A DNA stretch of 64,000 nucleotides from Akebia trifoliata (GCA_017979445.1 CM030715.1:14816602-14880601), one strand, 5' to 3'. Positions 34,939 through 49,567 are shown, counted from the stretch's first letter. Notes: generated from the letters alone by a model not told the origin. Translations and numbers: made by a program.

Positions 34939-36481
34939 TTTTACTAAGAATTGTAATAACCTAACGCTCCTTTTTTTTACGTCCCGTTCATAGAATCATA
35001 CTGGTCAATGTTTCAAAACATTGATTTATCTGTACTTTTTTAAGTATTTATCTTGATTTTTGTCCTTATTTCTCTATATTAAGTAAATAATCATGTTAAG
35101 TCTCGAAATATCACGTTGCATGTTCTTCCATGTTAATTAGGCTTAATTATGCATAAATAGTTGTATTTGTCAGAAAATCCTGATTACGCGTGTTTATTGT
35201 GCAGATCAAATATCAGATCATCAAATTGGACTCCGCAATCAGAAACTAGACATTGCATTTCAATCTGGAGGACCAATCAAACATTCTGGCCAAATTTCAA
35301 GACAAAAGTTTCAACCCAACCATAGGACAGTGAGAAACTTAAGCGGTGCAGTAGACTTTTGTTAGAACGCCCTAAAATTGCGTGAGTGTGCTTCGCATGT
35401 GATCTTATTTGCAATAACTAAGACGATTAAGAATGGATTCTTCCAAAACTTAAAATTTCTATAAATAAAGCATTTATCAATATAAAAATAACCCCTTTAT
35501 TGGCCCCCCTTCCTTTACCCTAAAGCCCTTCCTTGACTTTTTCTTTTTTATTTTTAGTTTATGTTTTCCCTTAAAATTCTGTAATTCTTGTAAGTAAGAG
35601 AGTGAGAAGAGATTGTAATGATCTTTGTCTAATGAAGCAATGTTTGTTCTTTTTCATTTATCTTTTTCTATCACTTGCAATGACCTTAGGTTAATCTCCC
35701 TTCCATTAGATAGGGAAAAAGCTTAAGTAAGATTACTTTACTATATTTAATTTCTTTACCTCTTAATTTCCTTTAATGTTCATGAGTTCTCTTTAAGACT
35801 TGTCCACTTTTATGGATTAAGGCTAGAGATGCATTTTATGCTTAACCTAAATGTTTCATTATTAGATTAACTCAAGATGTAACATGTTTAATTTAGATAT
35901 TTGATAATGAAAAATTCACATATTATAGAGTGAATGAATTCTTCTTCTATGTTTTTTAAATTGAATTTTATCTTGTTAAATTTTCTGATCTAAGGAGCTA
36001 ACACCAAGTCCTTATGATTGAGTTATCAAATAGGTTAAGAACTAGATTTTGATTTAATAATTTGCTCTAGGTGAATCACTTTCCAATAATATTTTTCTCC
36101 ATAGTTTTTTTTGCTTTAATTTTATTTCTATTAGTTTAACTTTCCAACAATTATTATTTTCTTTTGGACTTCAAAAACACAAAAACAGATTTTTTTGTTG
36201 GCTTAAATTAATTTTATAATCTTAATTTTATTCTATCCCGTTTCTCTTGGGTTCGATACCTTACTTGTCCCATAAGTCAAGGAAAATTATATTTATATTA
36301 ATTTCTATGGGAAGAACAATGATAGTCTCATCACTTACAAAATCATAAATGTTTGTGTTACAAAAAAAAAATTGTCAGATTAACTCAATTCTTTTACTAA
36401 ATGGACTATTAAAAGAACCCCTAAAATTTAGGAATTAATTAGAATAAATCCTTCCTCCAGATCCTTTAAGTAATTTTAGCT
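34939..36481. other. No gene seen (copy 2 of 4,011-5,556)
   Basis: Same AT-rich, possibly LTR-derived sequence as in copy 1, with small indels. Confidence 0.3.
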
Positions 36482-36489
36482 ATTTTTAA

Positions 36490-37473
36490 TAGGGGTGCAC
36501 ATGATTCGGATTGGTTCAGATTTTGGACAAGTTGAAACTGAATCAAACATGATCGGTTCTACAAATTTGGAACCGAACAAATCCAATTACCCTATAGAAC
36601 CGAACCAATCCAAACTAGCCTCGGTTTGGATTGATTCTCGGTTCTCATACTTTCAAAATAGAAAAACTAGTATATTTTCATTCAAAAGAGGAACCCTAAT
36701 GCCTATTTTAAAAATGAAAATGATTTTATGATTAACTTTTGACTGAAAATCTGTATAAATTGAAAATTAGAGAAAGCTCAATGAGACTAAAAAAAAAATT
36801 AAAATTTTAAATTTGGTATTTTTGATGGATCAGTGAGGAATCTAATCCATAAATGGTAGATTAATGAATCCAAGTCTAGGTTCGTATAGTATATTTCATA
36901 TAACAAATACGGTATAAAGATTCTCGTAAAAAATAATGAATCAAACTCTTTGAGAAATTTTTTCCATAAATGAGTAGATCCATTTGAGAGTTGAGAGAGA
37001 GATTTGTTTACATTTTTTTTTTATGAATTTTTGTTAGAAAAAAACAGAGGAGATGAAGTTGAAGACTTTGATGAGTTACCTCTTCATAACATATTAACAT
37101 AGTTGAGAGAGAGAGAAAGAGATGGGTTACCTCTTCGTTTTCCAACGTAGTGGAGAGGTGAGGAAGATGAAAAACGACTAGGTTTTATTCAAATTTGAAG
37201 AAGAGAGAAATAGGGAATAGAAAAATGAAATTTAGAAATGATTTTATTTTTAAATAAATAAATAAATATATATTATAATAGATACTTCGGATTGGTTTAG
37301 TTCTTAGATTGATTTGATTCTATTATACACTTAATCCGGAACTAAATCAAATTAATCAGATTTTTTTTTATAATCCGTACTCGAACCAAACCATGCTCAA
37401 TCCGAATTGATCCAATTCAAAAACTTTGAGATTGGTTGGGTTCTCAGATTTACTCAATCCAATGGCAACCCTA
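36490..37473. mobile_element. hAT-like MITE, 984 bp (copy 2)
   Basis: Same insertion as 5,565-6,550 with the same perfect ATTTTTAA duplications (36,482-36,489 and 37,474-37,481). The right terminus has lost one T, which shortens the terminal inverted repeat match. Confidence 0.85.
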
Positions 37474-37787
37474 ATTTTTAAGGATATGGCCATAAAAAAA
37501 CGCAATGGATGGTGGGTGCATCATTAGTGGACGGATATTTTTATTTTTTCCGCCTACAGACCTGTCTTTAGTTCACACGGGGCACTCTGTCTCTCATATG
37601 GGGCACTCTCTGTCTCCCATTTGGTTTTCGTTCATTGGTTGTGCCATAATTTTTTATTTTTTTCTTGCTTTCGATTTGCAAATTAGTTGTCTATAATTAA
37701 TAGATAAATAGATTTCTCCTTCTCTCTCTCTGTGCCTCAATTTTACCTTTTTTTTTTTTGGTTGTTTGTTGTTAATATTTGTAAGCA

Positions 37788-37811
37788 ATGGTGGCTTTTC
37801 CTTGTAATTGA
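37788..37811 (+). promoter_or_regulatory. Upstream ORF of 7 codons (copy 2)
   Basis: Identical to 6,868-6,891, 33 bp before the start of the DXS-like frame. Confidence 0.4.
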
Positions 37812-37844
37812 GAGGTTTTGGGGGAGTTGGGTTTCTGGTTTGTG

Positions 37845-40800
37845 ATGGGTACTGCTTCCGCTCAGTACCTTTGCGGAAATGGAGCTTTTGTTCATGAGGA
37901 TATCCAGGCTTTTTTATCTCCTAAGTTGGACTTCTCAAGATCTTACTACCCTTCAAAAGGAAAATCTTTGAAACTGAATTTTTATCCAATTTTTATTTCC
38001 ACCAGTTCTTCCAAGGTATATCACTCATTTCCAGCTTTTCTTTCCTATGTTAATATTCTAACACAGATATAAAAATTAGAATTCTCTAAATGCTACTATA
38101 TGTAGAATCATAATTATAGAAATGCTCATTTGTAAATAAAGATTGTCTTCTTCCAAACAGGTCCTTAAGTCTGTTTGAAGTATATGTGATAGTCTAAGTT
38201 TATTGGAGTGGGTATACTAATTTAGAGATCAATGCCTTTGCCTTCATTTTACTTTGTTGTACTGTGATTTTTCCCCAATCAGTCTGCTATGTAGAAATTG
38301 ATAAATTTAGCTTTCTCTTTGGGAAACCCATTTATTACCAGAGCTGAAGACCAAATGGATGTCCAAAACTATTTTTTCAATTGTAAATTTTATTACATAT
38401 CTAGGCCTTGTCCACGATGCATCTGGACACTTCAAAATGGATGTTGTTACTGTTTTTCTGCATACCACCGTCTTGTATTTGTAGAGTATCCAAATGATAT
38501 TTCACAAAGAAGTAAAAAATCTGCAAGAATATCATATTTTACCAATTATTCACTCTTTCAGCTCAAAATACCAAGCTAAGGGGAGACAGTCCCAGTGACC
38601 CATCCATGACTATCTTTTTTTTTTTCCAAAGGCCTAAGATGTATCATGCATTAATAAGTGGAAAGCGGTGGTTGATGGTCAAGGTGATCATTGGAAAGTA
38701 AATGTTACAAAACTATTGTCCCACTAACTTATACATCTCATCCCATCTAAGCAATAGACCTTGAAAGGAAATGTCCTTAATCTCATCAAACAACTTGCTG
38801 GTACCAAAGAAATAGAAGACTCAAAACGTATGTAATTTGTTCCTGGGTCGATTGCTCATTTCCTTCGAAAATTCAGTTGTTTCTTTCCTTCGGTAGACCC
38901 CAACAAACTTCAAATGGCAATAAGTAAGATAGAATTTTTTTTTCTCTTCCCCAAAGTTTCTGAGATTGTCAACATAGAGAGATCGAACTGAGAAAGGGGA
39001 ACAAGAAAAATAATGAAAAATTTCCATACAATGAGACACAACCCGTGCAACATTGCAATGAATTAAAATATGGTTAATCGACTCACCCGAAGATTTGCAC
39101 ATGGTGCAAAGTTGATCGAGATGATACCAAGACCCATAATGTTATCTAAGGTTTTACTTTTGTTACAAACAATGGTCCATATTAACAAATGATACCTTTG
39201 AAGGAATTTTTTTACTCCAAATGGTAGACAATGACAGTTTGACCAATACGCCTCCTATACTAGGGATTTATAAAAGGATTTTTCGGAGAAAGCCTTATCC
39301 CTAGTGTTATCCCATTGAATATTTGATGCTTCTCTTCCCTTAAGGAGATGATTACGTTGGATTCAAGGGTTTTGTTTTCTAATTTCTGGTGGTTTTCTTT
39401 GGTGTTTCTAAGGTTTTTGTTTCCAAACCCCAGATTTCTTACACTCTCTTCTCCCTACTATTCTTGGTGTTCCACTTTTTGTATTTCTGTCTTTGCATCT
39501 ACAGTCTGTTCGGATACTTCTTCCATAGTTTCTTTACAACTATTATTTCTACATGTTCATTCTTCATAAGTAAATGAAAAAAAAAAATAAAGGACCAAAG
39601 CAGGCTAACAGTAACCAAATGGCCTATGAATTGTGTAAAGTTTCCTCTTACCTTTGTTCTGAAGATTGTGAAGATTTTTCATGGTTGATGGCTTGTTTCA
39701 TGGCTCTGAGATCCGTAATTTTCTATAGAAGAAAACATATTGATGGTGTAAGTCTTGAAGAGGGGAATTGTTTAGTTCCCCCTTTTATTTGTTTCAAATG
39801 TGTTTTTCCTTGAGATACAAACTAACATGCAATGAGTCATTTTTTTGGACATCCTCATCTCTTCTGGATGTTTGAGTTTGGCTTCTTTTGGGCTTTGGTT
39901 ATTTGTTAACCCTTTGGATTGGGCATTGGATATCTATTCAGATTGGTCCCTGCTAGTGGAATGCACATTTTGGACTGTGTACTTATTGGATTCAACATTT
40001 AAGACATTTTTTAGATCATGACTTCATTTTTGATTTGCTCTGGGCTTTTGATGTAGGGTAGAACATACAAACCTAGAGCTTATGTTAAAAATTTAGTTCT
40101 AGAGTGAAATCTCAAGAACTATGAGTAATGAAGAATCTCTATGTCGAGCAAAACAGATTAGAAACTTTAAACGAGGTTTGAGATTGATGGAAATCAATCG
40201 CAAACACTAAAATTAAGAACCAATATCGGGTTCTTATGTTCAAAATAAAAAAAAACAAAGAAAGGGAAGGAGTCTCTTCTTTTTCTTTTCTTCTTCTTTT
40301 TCTTTTATTAATCAATATAAAAAAAACTAACTCACATAATTTGTTTATTGGAGCTCCTTATATAGATAACTCCTTCATTACAACTTAGAAACCTTTTAAA
40401 ACATTAAAAAGTAACTTCCTAATTTATCTATAACATATTACTAACCTTCTAATCCTATTAGAACTCAATTTGGACATCTAAAAGGACTTTTAATTATAAG
40501 GTAAATAATAAAAATAAATTTTAATCATAAAACAAATTATAAACTAACTAGGAAAACAAACTTTCTAAAATTGAAATAGAAAACTAACTAGGACTACTTA
40601 AATAACTTAAAAAATAGAAATTCAATAAAAGAATGAGTCCTAAGAGAAGTTGGACTAGGTCTTGAGGACCGGTCAAAGATTAGATCGAGTTGACTCGGTT
40701 TTGACTGATTTGACTCAGTCAATGTTGCTGATTTCTTTCTTCTACGCATCTTAACTTGATCATAGGTATTGAGATAAGTGTTGACAAACCTATCTATATT

Positions 40801-43800
40801 AGCTTTGCTAGGGAACTAGTACATTTTCTGGGCCTTGCTTCCTTTCCTCAGCCCCTTTATTATTCATGGGCATTTGGTTTGTCTTATGGTATTCATTGTT
40901 CTGTGTGAACATTTTTACAAGTATTGGGACTGTTCTTGCTTGTGGGAGGGATTGTTTGCTCCTTGGATTCTCTTTTCTGATTCCTATAGTGCATGGGCCT
41001 AGCTTCATTATTTCAGCCCACTTCAGAGTTTCTTGGTTTTTGATAGCTCATGGGCCTAGTGTTAGACATTGGTCTCTTTTGGAATTTTCTTACTTCTTTG
41101 TTGCTGGAAATTTTATTTGCTACATGGCACTATTCACTGGGTTTTTCTACATCTGGTTTTGATGCTCACCCTTCAGCTCCTCTTCGGCGGACATGGATCA
41201 AGGGGACTTTCATCCTTTGGTTGGTCATCTTGACCGCCTTTTTAAAATATTTCTGGTTTACCTATGAAAAAAAAAGCATCAAGGAGACTTTATGCTATAT
41301 AGTGAATTTGGTCAGTAGCTGAAACAGACACATTTGGTCTCAAAGGTGGGTGTAGATGCAAAAATGAGTATAATGCATGGGAGCTGGGAATAAGTGATTG
41401 CCAAATAAATACTGAAGAACTCAGAGGGAAAGATTTTGTGTCCAAATCGCTAACCCAAATCACTATATAGCGATTGGGACAAAAAGAAATTGATTTAAAG
41501 TGGATTTTTGTATTTTTATTCTTTTTGTACTTGTAGTGTAGAGAGACTTTTGGTGATGAGTGCCCGTACTTTGTAAAAATTATGTTCCAACTCTTTTTGA
41601 AGGAAGAAACTAACAAGAGTTTGTGGGAGTTCTTAGATTTGCTGATCCAGATTTGAGTCATGATTATTATTTTTTAATTTAATTTAACTTATTTGAATTG
41701 CTTCATGATTATTTTCTAAGAATGGAGCTTCAAATCCAGTTGAATCTCAATGAAATCAAAGGAAATGTATCAAATCCAACCACATTTTCATAGGTGACTT
41801 GGATCTCAGATCTACATTCCTTATGGCAGGAACAAAGGGAGAACCTAAGGTCAATACCCCTCCAATGGTCCCTACGCCAAAAATCATGTCCTGAATTGAA
41901 TCGAAAGAAAATGATTTTAAAAGTTTGGAGGGAAAACAGTGATATAGATGTCCATGCTTCATCCATGCACCCGACACACATTTATGCTGGTCTAGATAGG
42001 AAAAATCATCCTGTAAGATGATCTTAGTCATCCAATGTTTTTAATAAATGCTATGGTCAATTTGCCTTGCCACAGGGACTTGTTGATCGAGTTAGTGCTC
42101 TACCTGATGTTGGTGATTTCTTCTGGGAGAAGGCTCCTACGCCCATACTAGATATGGTTGAGACCCCAATACACTTGAAGAACTTGTCTACCAAGGTTTG
42201 AATTATGACCTTTTTGATACTTTTACATGTCTCAGAGTATTTAAAAATCACAATTCTTCTACTCAGTTGGGATAGTTATGATGCAGGAACTGAAACAATT
42301 AGCCGATGAGCTCCGATCAGAGTTATCTTTTATAATGTCGAAAATGCGGAGATCGCTTAAAGAGAGTCTAGCTGTAGTGGAGCTGACGGTTGCACTGCAC
42401 CATGTTTTCAATGCCCCAATGGACAAGATATTGTGGGATGTAGGTGAACAGGTAGGAAGATACTTTACACAAACCATTGTTATAAGATAATGAAAAAGGA
42501 AATGAATAAATTGTTTCCTTAAGTTGTATATATGAATATATTTTTGAAAGGTCAACGAGGTCGAGGCAGACCCAGACCAGCATAAGAAGGGGTTTGAACC
42601 TAAGACCTTGAGAACAACCTCCACAAGGTCTCACCACTGAGCTATGTGGTCCTTCTTAAGTTGTATGTTGTTGTTTTGAAATGAAATTTTTTTCTTCAAT
42701 AAGATTAATTCCTCCTGCTATAATTGAACAGACATATGCGCATAAGATTCTCACTGGAAGGCGGTCCCTTATGCATACACTGAGACAAAAGAATGGTCTT
42801 TCAGGTTTTACATCTCGCTTTGAGAGTGAATATGACCCATTTGGAGCGGCACATGGATGCAACAGTATTTCTGCTGGACTTGGTAATATTGCTTTTTTTC
42901 TTCTCCTTTTCCTTCTCCCTCATTTTCAATGAAAGAATGACCAATGTTGTCTTGTAGAGTATAATAATAATATATCAAACGTATTCATTGAGTTGGCTTA
43001 GATTACTTGATTTGGATGTATTGTTGAGTATCTAGTTCAGTTCATACAAAAAAGAGAGCTTCTATTGCCACACCAAATTTTGCTAATGCCAACCCAAATG
43101 TGTGCTAATTCTTTGGTGATTTACATATGAATTGGTGTGGCATTAGCAAAAGTTGGTGTAGCAATAGAATCTCTCAACAAAAAATTAGTCACTTTACATT
43201 GCCGTTTTCTGAATAGAACTTGGAAATCAATAAACAGATTCTAAACGTAAAGTGGATATCTCAGGAATAGCTATTGCACGTGATATTAAAGGGAAAAGGG
43301 ACCGCATAGTGACTGTGGTCAGCAATGGCACGACTATGGCTGGACAGGTCTATGAGGCTATGAGCAATGCAGGGTATCTGGATTCCAATATGGTTGTTAT
43401 CTTAAATGATAGCCGGCACTCTTTACATCCAAAGCTAGAGGAGAGCCCCAAGACGGCAATCAATGCTTTATCTAGTACTCTAACCAAGTTCCAATCCAGT
43501 AAATCCTTTAGGAGATTTAGAGAGGCTGCTAAGGTATGCTTTAGATGATTTTCCTTAAAACATTTCTGGATTAAAATATACTCAGAAGATGACTGAAAAA
43601 GGAGAAAAAAGGGGAAACTTGCAATCTGCTGTGGAGGTCTATGGCCTGAGGACTATTATAGCATAAAAGTACTCCATGCCATAATGGCCCTTGGACCATG
43701 CCATCAATTGCAATCAATAAAGAAAAGGAATGGGTGCTACTCAACCAATGTTTTATTTTTGGCCTGTGTTAAAGGCACCCAAATTCTTAGTAAGGGCACC

Positions 43801-45500
43801 CTTTTAACTTATTTCTATGATTTGAGCACAACAATAAATTTCACTCACTTTTTTATTTTTTATTTTTATGTCAACATGTACATGTTGACATTGCTTGGTC
43901 AATGTCGACATAGGCCAAAAAATCTTCTAGAGGCATGTCAAAATGCCAGTGTTGACATGCCTCCTTCCATGCCGACATGAACATGTTGACATAGGTGGGA
44001 TGCTCTAATCATGGTAAAACTGAAGTACAAAATTTAAGTTTTCAATAGTTCGTGGGTGCCCTTAAACGCAGCCTTGTTTTTGTGTAAGTGACGTAATAAA
44101 ATATGGTGTATGTGCTGATTCCATGTGGCATTCTTTTTTCTGTTTGTCTTTTGCTTTCATGGGGTGCTTTCAGGGTGTTACTAAGAGAATAGGCAAGGGA
44201 ATGCATGAATTGGCTGCAAAAGTAGACGAGTACGCACGTGGAATGATAGGTCCTCCAGGATCAACACTTTTTGAAGAGCTTGGGTTGTATTACATCGGTC
44301 CGATTGATGGCCACAACATTGAAGATCTAATTTGTGTTCTCCAAGAAGTCGCATCTTTGGATTCGACAGGACCTGTATTGGTTCATGTAATAACTGAGGT
44401 GTTAAAAGATGGCCAGAAAAGTGTGATGTCAGTAAAACATCAACAAGGTTATTATTCGCAAACACTTTCCTTACTAAGGTTCATCCACCGTCAAAACAAA
44501 ACCTCGAGATTTAAAACAAACACCGTGATTTGTTGCCAATCTTGAGGTTTTGTTTTGATGGTGGATGAGCCTTAGTAAGGCCTTTTTTCCTTACTAAGTT
44601 AGTCAGGTTAGTCCTACTCAATATTTTTGTACTAACTTGCTTCCGATAGTTAAGTTTTTCCAATTTTTGTGGAAACTTACTTGACTGCAGAGAACAGTAA
44701 AATACCTATAATTTGAGATGCAAGTTGGGCATCTATTTTTCAATTTTTTTTTTCTGATGGTAGATATTGTATCCTAATCTTGATTGCTTAGCTTTCCCAC
44801 TTTTTTTATGTTAGTATAAGAGGATTACTCAAGTCAGTTGTGGAGAACAGAAAGAAGCTGCCCTCCGTGTATTATATATTCTGCACATACACAAGGAGTC
44901 ATGCTTCATCATTTGATGGTATCCTACCTAGAGAGGCCTAGGTCGATGATCAAAAGAAATTGGTGAAAGGACCGAAGACCATCTATAATCACTATCATCC
45001 AAGGAAGTTTAACTTTCCATGTAGTAGGTTTCCACTATGATACACATCAAATGATGGATCATGCAAGGCACTTAATGGCTTCTTTCAGCTCTCCTTTCCT
45101 GGTTCAAGTTTCCTTTTAATTGAAATAAAAAAAATAGATTATACGTGTTTGGTTGATGACATTTCCCCCCTTTTTGTGACATAAAGCAGGCTCGTCTAAA
45201 TTCGATGCGCTACCCTCTTATCCAAAACTAATTGATAGCAGTCTCTCTAGGACATATAGTGATTGCTTTGTGGAGGCATTGATTACAGAGGCCGAGAGGG
45301 ACAAAGAAATCGTGATTGTTCATGCGGGTATGCAAATGGATCCATCACTTCATCCATTTCAGGCTAGATTTCCTGACAAGTTTTTCGATGTTGGGATGGC
45401 TGAGCAACATGCAGTGACTTTTGCCTCTGGTTTGTCATGTGGGGGATTGAAGCCGTTCTGTGTAATTCCATCCACCTTTCTACAGAGAGCTTATGATCAG
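37845..45500 (+). CDS. DXS3: DXS-like protein, class III type, seven exons, C-terminal part missing (copy 2)
   Basis: Exons are 37845-38015, 42076-42195, 42287-42451, 42732-42882, 43265-43533, 44174-44447 and 45190-45500. The coding sequence appears identical to copy 1, with the same GT-AG junctions and phases. It has the same substitutions at the catalytic His (Ser120) and GDG (SNG, 222-224) positions while keeping Glu455. Here the sequence runs without a gap for another 18.5 kb to the window end, and the missing C-terminal exons (rest of the pyrimidine domain and transketolase C domain) do not appear in it; transposons fill the space. The missing part is therefore deleted or more than 18 kb away. 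This copy is the better one for judging truncation. Confidence 0.85.
38822..39250 (-). pseudogene. LINE zf-RVT remnant (copy 2)
   Basis: Same fragment as 7,902-8,330, with an identical zinc-binding motif, antisense in intron 1 of the DXS-like gene. Confidence 0.7.
42530..42654 (-). mobile_element. tRNA-derived SINE (copy 2)
   Basis: Same SINE as 11,609-11,733, with A- and B-box motifs and the 12-bp flanking duplication preserved. Confidence 0.8.
43054..43175. mobile_element. Foldback MITE in intron 4 (copy 2)
   Basis: Identical to 12,133-12,254. Confidence 0.65.
43793..44062. mobile_element. MITE with AGGGCACCC termini (copy 2)
   Basis: Identical to 12,872-13,141, including the 24-bp palindrome at 43,868-43,891. 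Confidence 0.65.
44469..44580. mobile_element. Foldback MITE after exon 6 (copy 2)
   Basis: Identical to 13,548-13,659, starting 21 bp after the exon 6 donor. Confidence 0.65.
44900..45063. repeat. Inverted repeat in intron 6 (copy 2)
   Basis: Identical to 13,979-14,142. Confidence 0.45.
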
Positions 45501-46406
45501 GTTCTCCTTATTACATAGATTTATTGATTACATGCCATATCTCATACAAGTGTGCATCCGTATGCATGAATATATAATTTTCTCTTGCTTTACTTTTGTA
45601 AATAAATTTGTTTTTACCTGCAATCATTTAAATCACTCCATTTTCTAAGATTTTCCATGTTAGATACCATGTCAGACCCACATGTCAGACATATACTTAC
45701 ATACTTTATGAATACATCTTCAATATATTTGTGTTCAGCTATTATCCATCTATTGTTTATAATATTTTAACGTAAATCGGTTTACATGAAGACATTCTTA
45801 CTATTTTATACTTAATTTGAGTGGGTAAATGATACGGATGTGTCAGCATATCTGTTTTGTGGGTTTTAGTGTGTCTGACACTTTGTACCTGTCAGTGACA
45901 CTAACACTGACACATAAACATGTCACTGTCTTTGTTACTAATATACACCATTTGACATGCCCACTTACACATGCCACTCACTTTTGACGGACAATACTGT
46001 TTTCTCATACACATTTGTACTTATAAAGGCATGGACATATACATAGTACATGTGATGATTGTGATAGATAACTATGGGGCTAGATGCAGAAAATGAACCT
46101 GGAGAGAAGAGTTGCTGTTCTGGTTTTTGTAGTTCAATTACCAAATAACAGAAAGTTATAACAGGAATAATAGAGGATAATTGCAGTTTGAATCACACAA
46201 ACTGACCTACGTTTCACACTTAGTTTTTTTTTTTGATGGGTTTCACTCTTAGTTTTTTTTTTGGATGGGTTTCACACTTAGGGTTTTTGAATGTTTCACA
46301 CGAATGAAGGCTGTAGAAATTTATTTCTCTTCTTATTCATTAACTCAAAACTGCAGAAAATAACTCTGTATAAGCCTACGGCCCAGCCCTTATAGGTCTA
46401 ATCATT

Positions 46407-46657
46407 GTAGAAGCCCATGGGCCTAACTCATCCTCACCAAACCGGCTTGTAAGGTGAGGATTGCCCCAGGTTTATATACAGCCCCATGATACCTAGGCGA
46501 TGTGGGACTCTCTCTTTCACTCCCCCTCACGTGTAATGTGTTTCCTACATCCCTGTGGTCACCCGCTCTGCTACCGCGTAGAAGCCCATGGGCCTAACTC
46601 ATCCTCACCAAACCGGCTTGTTAGGTGAGGATTGCCCCAGGTTTATATATAGCCCAG
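46407..46657. repeat. Direct repeat pair, TRIM-like (copy 2)
   Basis: Identical to 15,485-15,735. Confidence 0.6.
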
Positions 46658-46689
46658 GGTCATGATACCCAGGATTGTCCCACCGTGAT

Positions 46690-47167
46690 AATTGGCAATG
46701 AGTGGAGAGGCCTAGGATCTTATAAGGAGAAAGACATGTGTCCGATGTGGGACTAAACTCAACACGCCCCCGCACGTGTAGGCCAGACTGGGCCAAAGCA
46801 TGTGGAGATATGAACTAGGTGACGTGGAGAAGAGAAAGGCCTGCTTTGATACCATAATAAATCTGGGGGTCCAACTCAAAACCAATTGGCAATGAGTGGA
46901 GAGGCCTAGAATCTTATAAGGAGAGAGACAATTGGCAATGAGTGCCCGATGTGAGACTAAACTCAACACGCCTTCGTATGTGTGGGCCAGACTAGGTCAA
47001 ACACGTGGAGATATGAACTGAGTGGCGTGGAGGAGAGAAAAGCCCGCTTTGATACCATGATGAGTTTGAGGGTCCAACTCAAAACAAATTGGCAATGAGT
47101 GGAGAGGCCCAGGATCTTATAAGGAGAGAGACAAGGCAATGTGTTCAATGTGGGACTAAACTCAACA
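46690..47167 (-). mobile_element. TRIM ladder (copy 2)
   Basis: Same three-LTR arrangement as 15,768-16,245, with the two primer-site-like motifs preserved. Confidence 0.7.
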
Positions 47168-47391
47168 ATCGTTTGGCTTGAAAAGAAGTATAAAAAGGGT
47201 GAAATGCCCTTATTATTATTGTACATAACAACAGCCCAAATTATCCCTCATACGCATGGACTAAAAACTCTTCTCCTAATACTAATTAACCAAGTAAAAG
47301 ACCTAATTACCCCAGTACCCATGATGACTAAAAGTCGTAATGAAACCATATCAAGGCTCTCTTCCTTGAATACATCTTGAGGGCTTGGTTC

Positions 47392-47792
47392 CTATCATTT
47401 CTACTCGAGTCCAGAAAGTGGATGATCCTTCCACTTTACTAACTACTAATTATACTGCATGTTGTAGTAGAAACAATCTTGTCTTGAAGTACATCTTCAA
47501 TCTTGTCATTAACTTAGGAATAGGTGGCAAACAAGCATTTGTCCCATTAGCCGGATCATTAGGTACGTAGTATCGAAACAAATCCTCAATATTGAAGATG
47601 GGACTGATTTCCAAGTCATCCGATAGTTCTAAAACCTATGTATTGGAGCTGATCTTCTTCAACACCTTGTATGGACTCGCCTTCTTGGAGTGAAGCTTCT
47701 TAAAACATCCCCTTTGGTTACCTCTCTTGATAGATGCATACAATAGCCACGTCACCTTCTTGGAACTCCAAATCTCTTACGAAAATTGATGA
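47392..47792 (-). pseudogene. Gypsy polyprotein C-terminal remnant (copy 2)
   Basis: Identical to 16,470-16,870. Confidence 0.65.
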
Positions 47793-48384
47793 AATTCCAT
47801 GTCATTGCTGCCACGTCATCTCAATTGCCTTTCTCATGCACATGTGGAGGATCAGAACAATTGATTATTTCTAAAATTAGGATCTTTTAGTTTCTTTATT
47901 TTTATCTCTGTCATGTTTGGTAATTGTATTCTCTTAGAAAGTTGCTATGTTGGTATCTAGGTTATTGTTACCATAGTCACCAAATTGGGGTTCAGGAATA
48001 AGTCTTCAAGGGAAAAAGTAAAAAAAAAAAAAAAACAAAAAAAAAGGGAAAATATCAAAATAGGGTTAGAACAATATAATTTTTTCTACTAAGTGGTATA
48101 ATCATTTATATCATCAAATCCTATTTCAAACAATAAGAATAAATCATAGAAGAAAAAATTAGGGCTTTGTTCTGATTTATGAGTTTTGAGTTTGATTTTA
48201 GTTTTAGAGAAGGTTATGTTTATTAAAACATAATCATTTAATTTTGTGCTAAATTATTAAAACATCCTCTTGGGTTTAAATTTTTTTTGAATTGGATAAT
48301 TGAATTGCGAAGTTCGTTTAAAACGCGACTTCTTCAAAACTTCACGATTTAATCGACAACTTATAAAACCGCGATCACGACTTT

Positions 48385-49065
48385 TTGAAAAAGCCGACAA
48401 CATTGGTGATTATGATTGTTAGAAGGTTGAGTATTTTAGGAAGGATATGTAGGGGGGTAGGAGGTAATTATATCGTTGGAAACAACAATAAAAATGATGA
48501 GTGTGAGTGTCTTGCCAACTTGATTGTAAAAGTTCTTGAACCATTCATTGTGGACGGTTTTGTGGGTGGATTAAAAGATGAGATTCGTGGCAATGTAAAA
48601 CTTCGTAGTCTAGAAACCCTTCACAAAGCAATTGGTTTAGCAAGATGAGTTGAATAGAAGTTGTCTTCTTCACGTCGACAAAATAGCACAGCCAATGGAC
48701 AATTCCTTCCGATTTCTGCCTATCCCCCCATTTCATATCCAACGGGGAGCAAGCAACCCTCCCTTTCTCTCCTTATTCGTCGTCTCTTTCCAACGGAGAT
48801 GGCTAAAAAACGACAGAAAGGCCTTTGTTTTAATTGTGATGAGCAATTGTAGCGGGACACCAATGCAAGACCAAATAACTCTTCCTCATGGAAGGCGACT
48901 GACCAGATGACTTTGATGTCGAGGGATAACATGACAGGGATGATCATTCATTGTCTGCATATGAGGATAGGCCTCAGATTTCAGCCCATGCCCTGGGTGG
49001 GTCATCTACGCCATAGACCATTAGAGTGTGTGGCCTCCTTAAAGGTCGACCCAACTCCCTCATCG
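48385..49065 (+). pseudogene. Gypsy gag-protease fragment (copy 2)
   Basis: Identical to 17,463-18,143. It is cut at 49,066 by the LTR, and the continuation of the same protease frame is not found on the far side of the Tat-like element at 62,939. Confidence 0.65.
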
Positions 49066-49567
49066 TGCCAGCGTGGTACCTGTTAAAATCACTCCGACAC
49101 TTAGGTTAGAGAAGCAGAGGAATAGTCTAAAGTACTAGTTAGCCCTTCAACTTGCCAAAAAGATCCATTCTTCAGTGCTCATTATGCTATTTATGGATCC
49201 CTAATGCGAATTAGGGTTTCCCCTTCTCACAGACGGTGATCCCGGGAAATTCCTTGATTCTGTGGATCTAAAAACGGAATGGGGATCTTCTGGATTGGTT
49301 ATGTTACATTGGAGAGATCTCCTCTGAGATCTTCTAGGCTTGATGTGCGCATATCAGGATTACGGATATTCTTTGACCAAGTCTGCCTTGTTTGGCAGAC
49401 TAGATCTCGTTCAGTGCTGTGTTGCCCTTCTAGCTAGGCTAGGGAGATCTCTGTTTTGACCTACCCTGCTGTGGGGTAATGCCCGTATATTGATCTGCGC
49501 ATGGTACCACTTAATCGGTCTGGACACGTGTATGGCTCAGATAATTGCACGGTTATTTCCCTTTACA
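49066..49567 (-). mobile_element. 3' LTR of the Tat-like element
   Basis: 502 bp, TG..CA. On the minus strand a purine-rich GAGAAGGGG (49,573-49,581) lies just before it and may be the polypurine tract. A minus-strand TATA-like CCATAAATAG lies at 49,187-49,196. Confidence 0.85.
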